Origin: JAPLKX01 sp035530195
GTDB lineage: Bacteria; Hydrogenedentota; Hydrogenedentia; Hydrogenedentales; SLHB01
DNA: 63,917 bases
Assembly: GCA_035530195.1 (NCBI GenBank)
Contig: DATKVG010000187.1
Coordinates: 1-63,917, forward strand
Reading direction: 5' to 3'
Positions 62,376-63,917 of this stretch are shown here, one piece after another. The notes under the pieces are model-generated. The model did not search any database. It had not been told where the DNA came from and saw nothing but the letters and a program-made list of their open reading frames with translations. Positions within the stretch are counted from its first letter, which is position 1. Each line of letters begins with the position of its first letter. Made by a program: the position numbers and the translations under genes.

Positions 62376-63647
62376 ATGGCGAAACTTCAGATTCTTCCGG
62401 GCTGGCTGTTCCCGATTCCGGGCCTTTTTATACAGGCGTTCGGGCTGTTCAGCGGCGATCTCCAACTGAGCCTCGTCGGTTCGGGCCTGTTGTCGGCCGG
62501 CCTCGCGGTGTACGTCCGGGGAAAAGGCTATCATCCCGCGTGGGGCCTATGGGGCGTGGTTCCGGCGCTCGGCCCTCTCCTGCTTGTTGCCCAGCCAGAC
62601 CGCCACAGGTCGCCCGGTGCGCGGATGCGTGGCGGCGTGGCATTCTTTTACCTCATGGCCCTGTTGGGGATCGGCGTCACGCTCATTGCGCCCGATATCG
62701 TAAGGGGCACGATTCCGGCCTATCTGTTCGATCAGGCCGGGCCCGCCCCCACCCCGCCGCCCGTTGTCGCCCAACAGGTGCAGGTACAGCCCGAACCCGC
62801 GCCCGCTCCCGCGCCCGAACCGCCCGCGCCCGAGCCGCCACCGCCATCGCCCGCTCCCACAACCTTTGAAGAAGGGTACCGCCAAATTAAACCCGGCATG
62901 ACTTACGAGGAAGTCTGCAAATTCGTTGGCGACGACACCCTGGTTGTCGGCGTGTCCGAATCCATGAGGATCGTTCGCTGGCGAGGCGAAGATCGCCAGG
63001 CCTTCACCGCCCGGTTCATAGACGGCAAGCTCGACCTTCTCTCAAGCCTGCAGAAACAAATGCCCCCGTTGTCCCTGGCGGTTCGGGAGGAGTTGCGGGC
63101 CCGTTTCCAGGAACGCCTCAGCCGCAGGCCCGCGCCGCCCGAACCCGAACCCGAAGCCCCACCCACCGCAGAGGAACAGCCAGAACCGGAATCGGAAGAA
63201 ACGCCCGCTGACGCGGATCAGGCTGGCACCGCCGAACAGATTGAGCCGCCGACCGAGGAACAACCAGAAGCCCCAAAAACCGGCGTCGTCACTGGGCGTG
63301 CCAAACCGGAACGCGTCGTACGTGTCGGCAGCCAATCGGCCGATAAAAAACCACGCCCATCCCTCAAGAGGGCCCGGCTGCCCAAGTCGTCGGGACAGAT
63401 AAGCCGGGGCGCCAACGACGTTATTTTCGTTAACAGGTCCGAAAACACGCTACGCGTCGGCGTGCGCCTGAGAATGCGCGGCGCCGATTTTGACATCGCC
63501 CCCGGCGGCTACCACACGCTCTTCCTGAGCAACGGGTCCTACTCGATCTACTACATCGACACGGGCGAGCCGGAAACTCTCCATTCCGGCGGCCAAGTCC
63601 AAGTAGACAGCCCGCCCACCGCCATCCAGGTAAATTTGCCACGATAG
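62376..63647 (+). CDS. Membrane protein with BamE/OmlA-like domain
   Basis: 423 aa. The N-terminal ~105 residues contain several membrane segments. A Pro/Ala/Glu-rich linker (~125-165) leads into a SmpA/OmlA (BamE)-like domain (YRQIKPGMTYEEVCKFVGDD, IVRWRGED, ARFIDGKL). A second acidic/Pro-rich linker follows, then a C-terminal beta domain (~350-423) with VIFVNRSENTLRVGVRLRM. The domain order is unusual and I do not recognise a full-length homologue. Role unknown, likely envelope. Confidence 0.8.
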   Translation: MAKLQILPGWLFPIPGLFIQAFGLFSGDLQLSLVGSGLLSAGLAVYVRGKGYHPAWGLWGVVPALGPLLLVAQPDRHRSPGARMRGGVAFFYLMALLGIGVTLIAPDIVRGTIPAYLFDQAGPAPTPPPVVAQQVQVQPEPAPAPAPEPPAPEPPPPSPAPTTFEEGYRQIKPGMTYEEVCKFVGDDTLVVGVSESMRIVRWRGEDRQAFTARFIDGKLDLLSSLQKQMPPLSLAVREELRARFQERLSRRPAPPEPEPEAPPTAEEQPEPESEETPADADQAGTAEQIEPPTEEQPEAPKTGVVTGRAKPERVVRVGSQSADKKPRPSLKRARLPKSSGQISRGANDVIFVNRSENTLRVGVRLRMRGADFDIAPGGYHTLFLSNGSYSIYYIDTGEPETLHSGGQVQVDSPPTAIQVNLPR

Positions 63648-63663
63648 TTAAGATGCGACCGCA

Positions 63664-63917
63664 TCAGGAGGATGCGACCGCGCCAGGGCCCGGCGGCTCG
63701 TCTTCCACCTCTTCTTCGACCCAATCGTAGTCTTCATCGTCGGGCTGCGGCGGCGCTGACTGGACTTCCGGCCCAACTCGGGCGACTTCCAGCATATCCG
63801 GCGACACAATCCCGCACGACATTAGGAACTTGACCGCGTCTTCTACGCTAAGGGCTGACTGCGTCACACGGTCGGGTGTGATCAACTGGAAAAAACCGGT
63901 GGTGGGGTTGGGCGTGG
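63664..63917 (-). CDS. DUF502 membrane protein, C-terminal end only
   Basis: The frame runs off the window end; 83 codons of the C-terminus are visible. TPNPTTGFFQLI followed by LSVEDAVKFLMSCGIVSPD matches the end of DUF502 family proteins, which have several membrane segments N-terminal to this. The final ~35 residues are acidic and Pro-rich (DDEDYDWVEEEVEDEPPG). The N-terminal part and start lie outside the window. Confidence 0.82.
   Translation of the reverse strand, partial: TPNPTTGFFQLITPDRVTQSALSVEDAVKFLMSCGIVSPDMLEVARVGPEVQSAPPQPDDEDYDWVEEEVEDEPPGPGAVASS

Overview
The window is about 64 kb of GC-rich bacterial chromosome carrying ordinary bacterial genes (SD-led, many ATGA/TAATG/GTGA overlaps) interspersed with intergenic repeats. 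The gene content is: GatCAB transamidation; the siroheme (Ahb) route to heme; Tat-exported DegT-like enzymes; neutral-ceramidase-like proteins; large secreted glycan-active proteins; eukaryote-type kinases; and a gingipain-like peptidase with a sorting tail. This suggests a Gram-negative, polysaccharide-degrading lineage near Hydrogenedentota, Planctomycetota, Lentisphaerota or Sumerlaeota. That placement is inference; no rRNA or other phylogenetic marker was used.

Layout. 0-2.4 kb: the 3' part of an AT-richer unknown gene, then a repeat array. 2.4-9.5 kb (minus strand): HflC/HflK, a lipoprotein, a GAF-GGDEF diguanylate cyclase, an L,D-transpeptidase and a Ser/Thr kinase. 9.7-14.3 kb (plus): gatC-gatA-gatB, rsfS and a divergent kinase. 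14.3-16.8 kb (minus): a 67-codon small gene and an ABC-F ATPase. 17.8-24.2 kb (plus): a C25-type secreted peptidase, lnt and murJ. 24.5-30 kb (minus): a six-hairpin glycosidase-like protein and two ceramidase-like proteins. 30.1-36.9 kb (plus): a membrane protein, then two Tat-exported DegT-like aminotransferases flanking a secreted sugar epimerase and a sodium:solute symporter. 36.9-43.8 kb (minus): heme/tetrapyrrole genes, namely sirC, hemC, a cobA-hemD fusion, ahbC, a fused ahbA/ahbB and an unassigned radical SAM enzyme. 44.1-53.8 kb (minus): a GHMP kinase, a P-type ATPase, and an ExbB-ExbD-TPR-VWA operon. 54.2-63.9 kb: a nitroreductase, a phosphodiesterase, a BNR protein, a ParE/Phd-like toxin-antitoxin pair, a 1213-aa glycosidase-like protein, a BamE-like protein and the C-terminal end of a DUF502 protein.

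The most unusual feature is the repeat content. There are at least ten degenerate arrays built on an exact 7-nt period and six or so built on a 9-nt period. Many begin at, or even inside, the stop codon of the preceding gene. Three families of palindromic, probably non-autonomous mobile elements are also present, with no transposase in the window: GGGACAGWCAC hairpins, a ~190-bp element with a double GGGACGCCCCCC hairpin core, and GCAGGCG palindromes. One 67-bp palindrome sits in frame inside the fused siroheme decarboxylase, exactly at the linker between its two domains. Another element has truncated a duplicated Tat leader upstream of a ceramidase gene.

Functionally, hemC -> cobA-hemD -> sirC -> ahbAB -> ahbC would carry hydroxymethylbilane through to Fe-coproporphyrin III. 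The final AhbD step is not evident here. No rRNA, tRNA, CRISPR array or replication origin was recognised.
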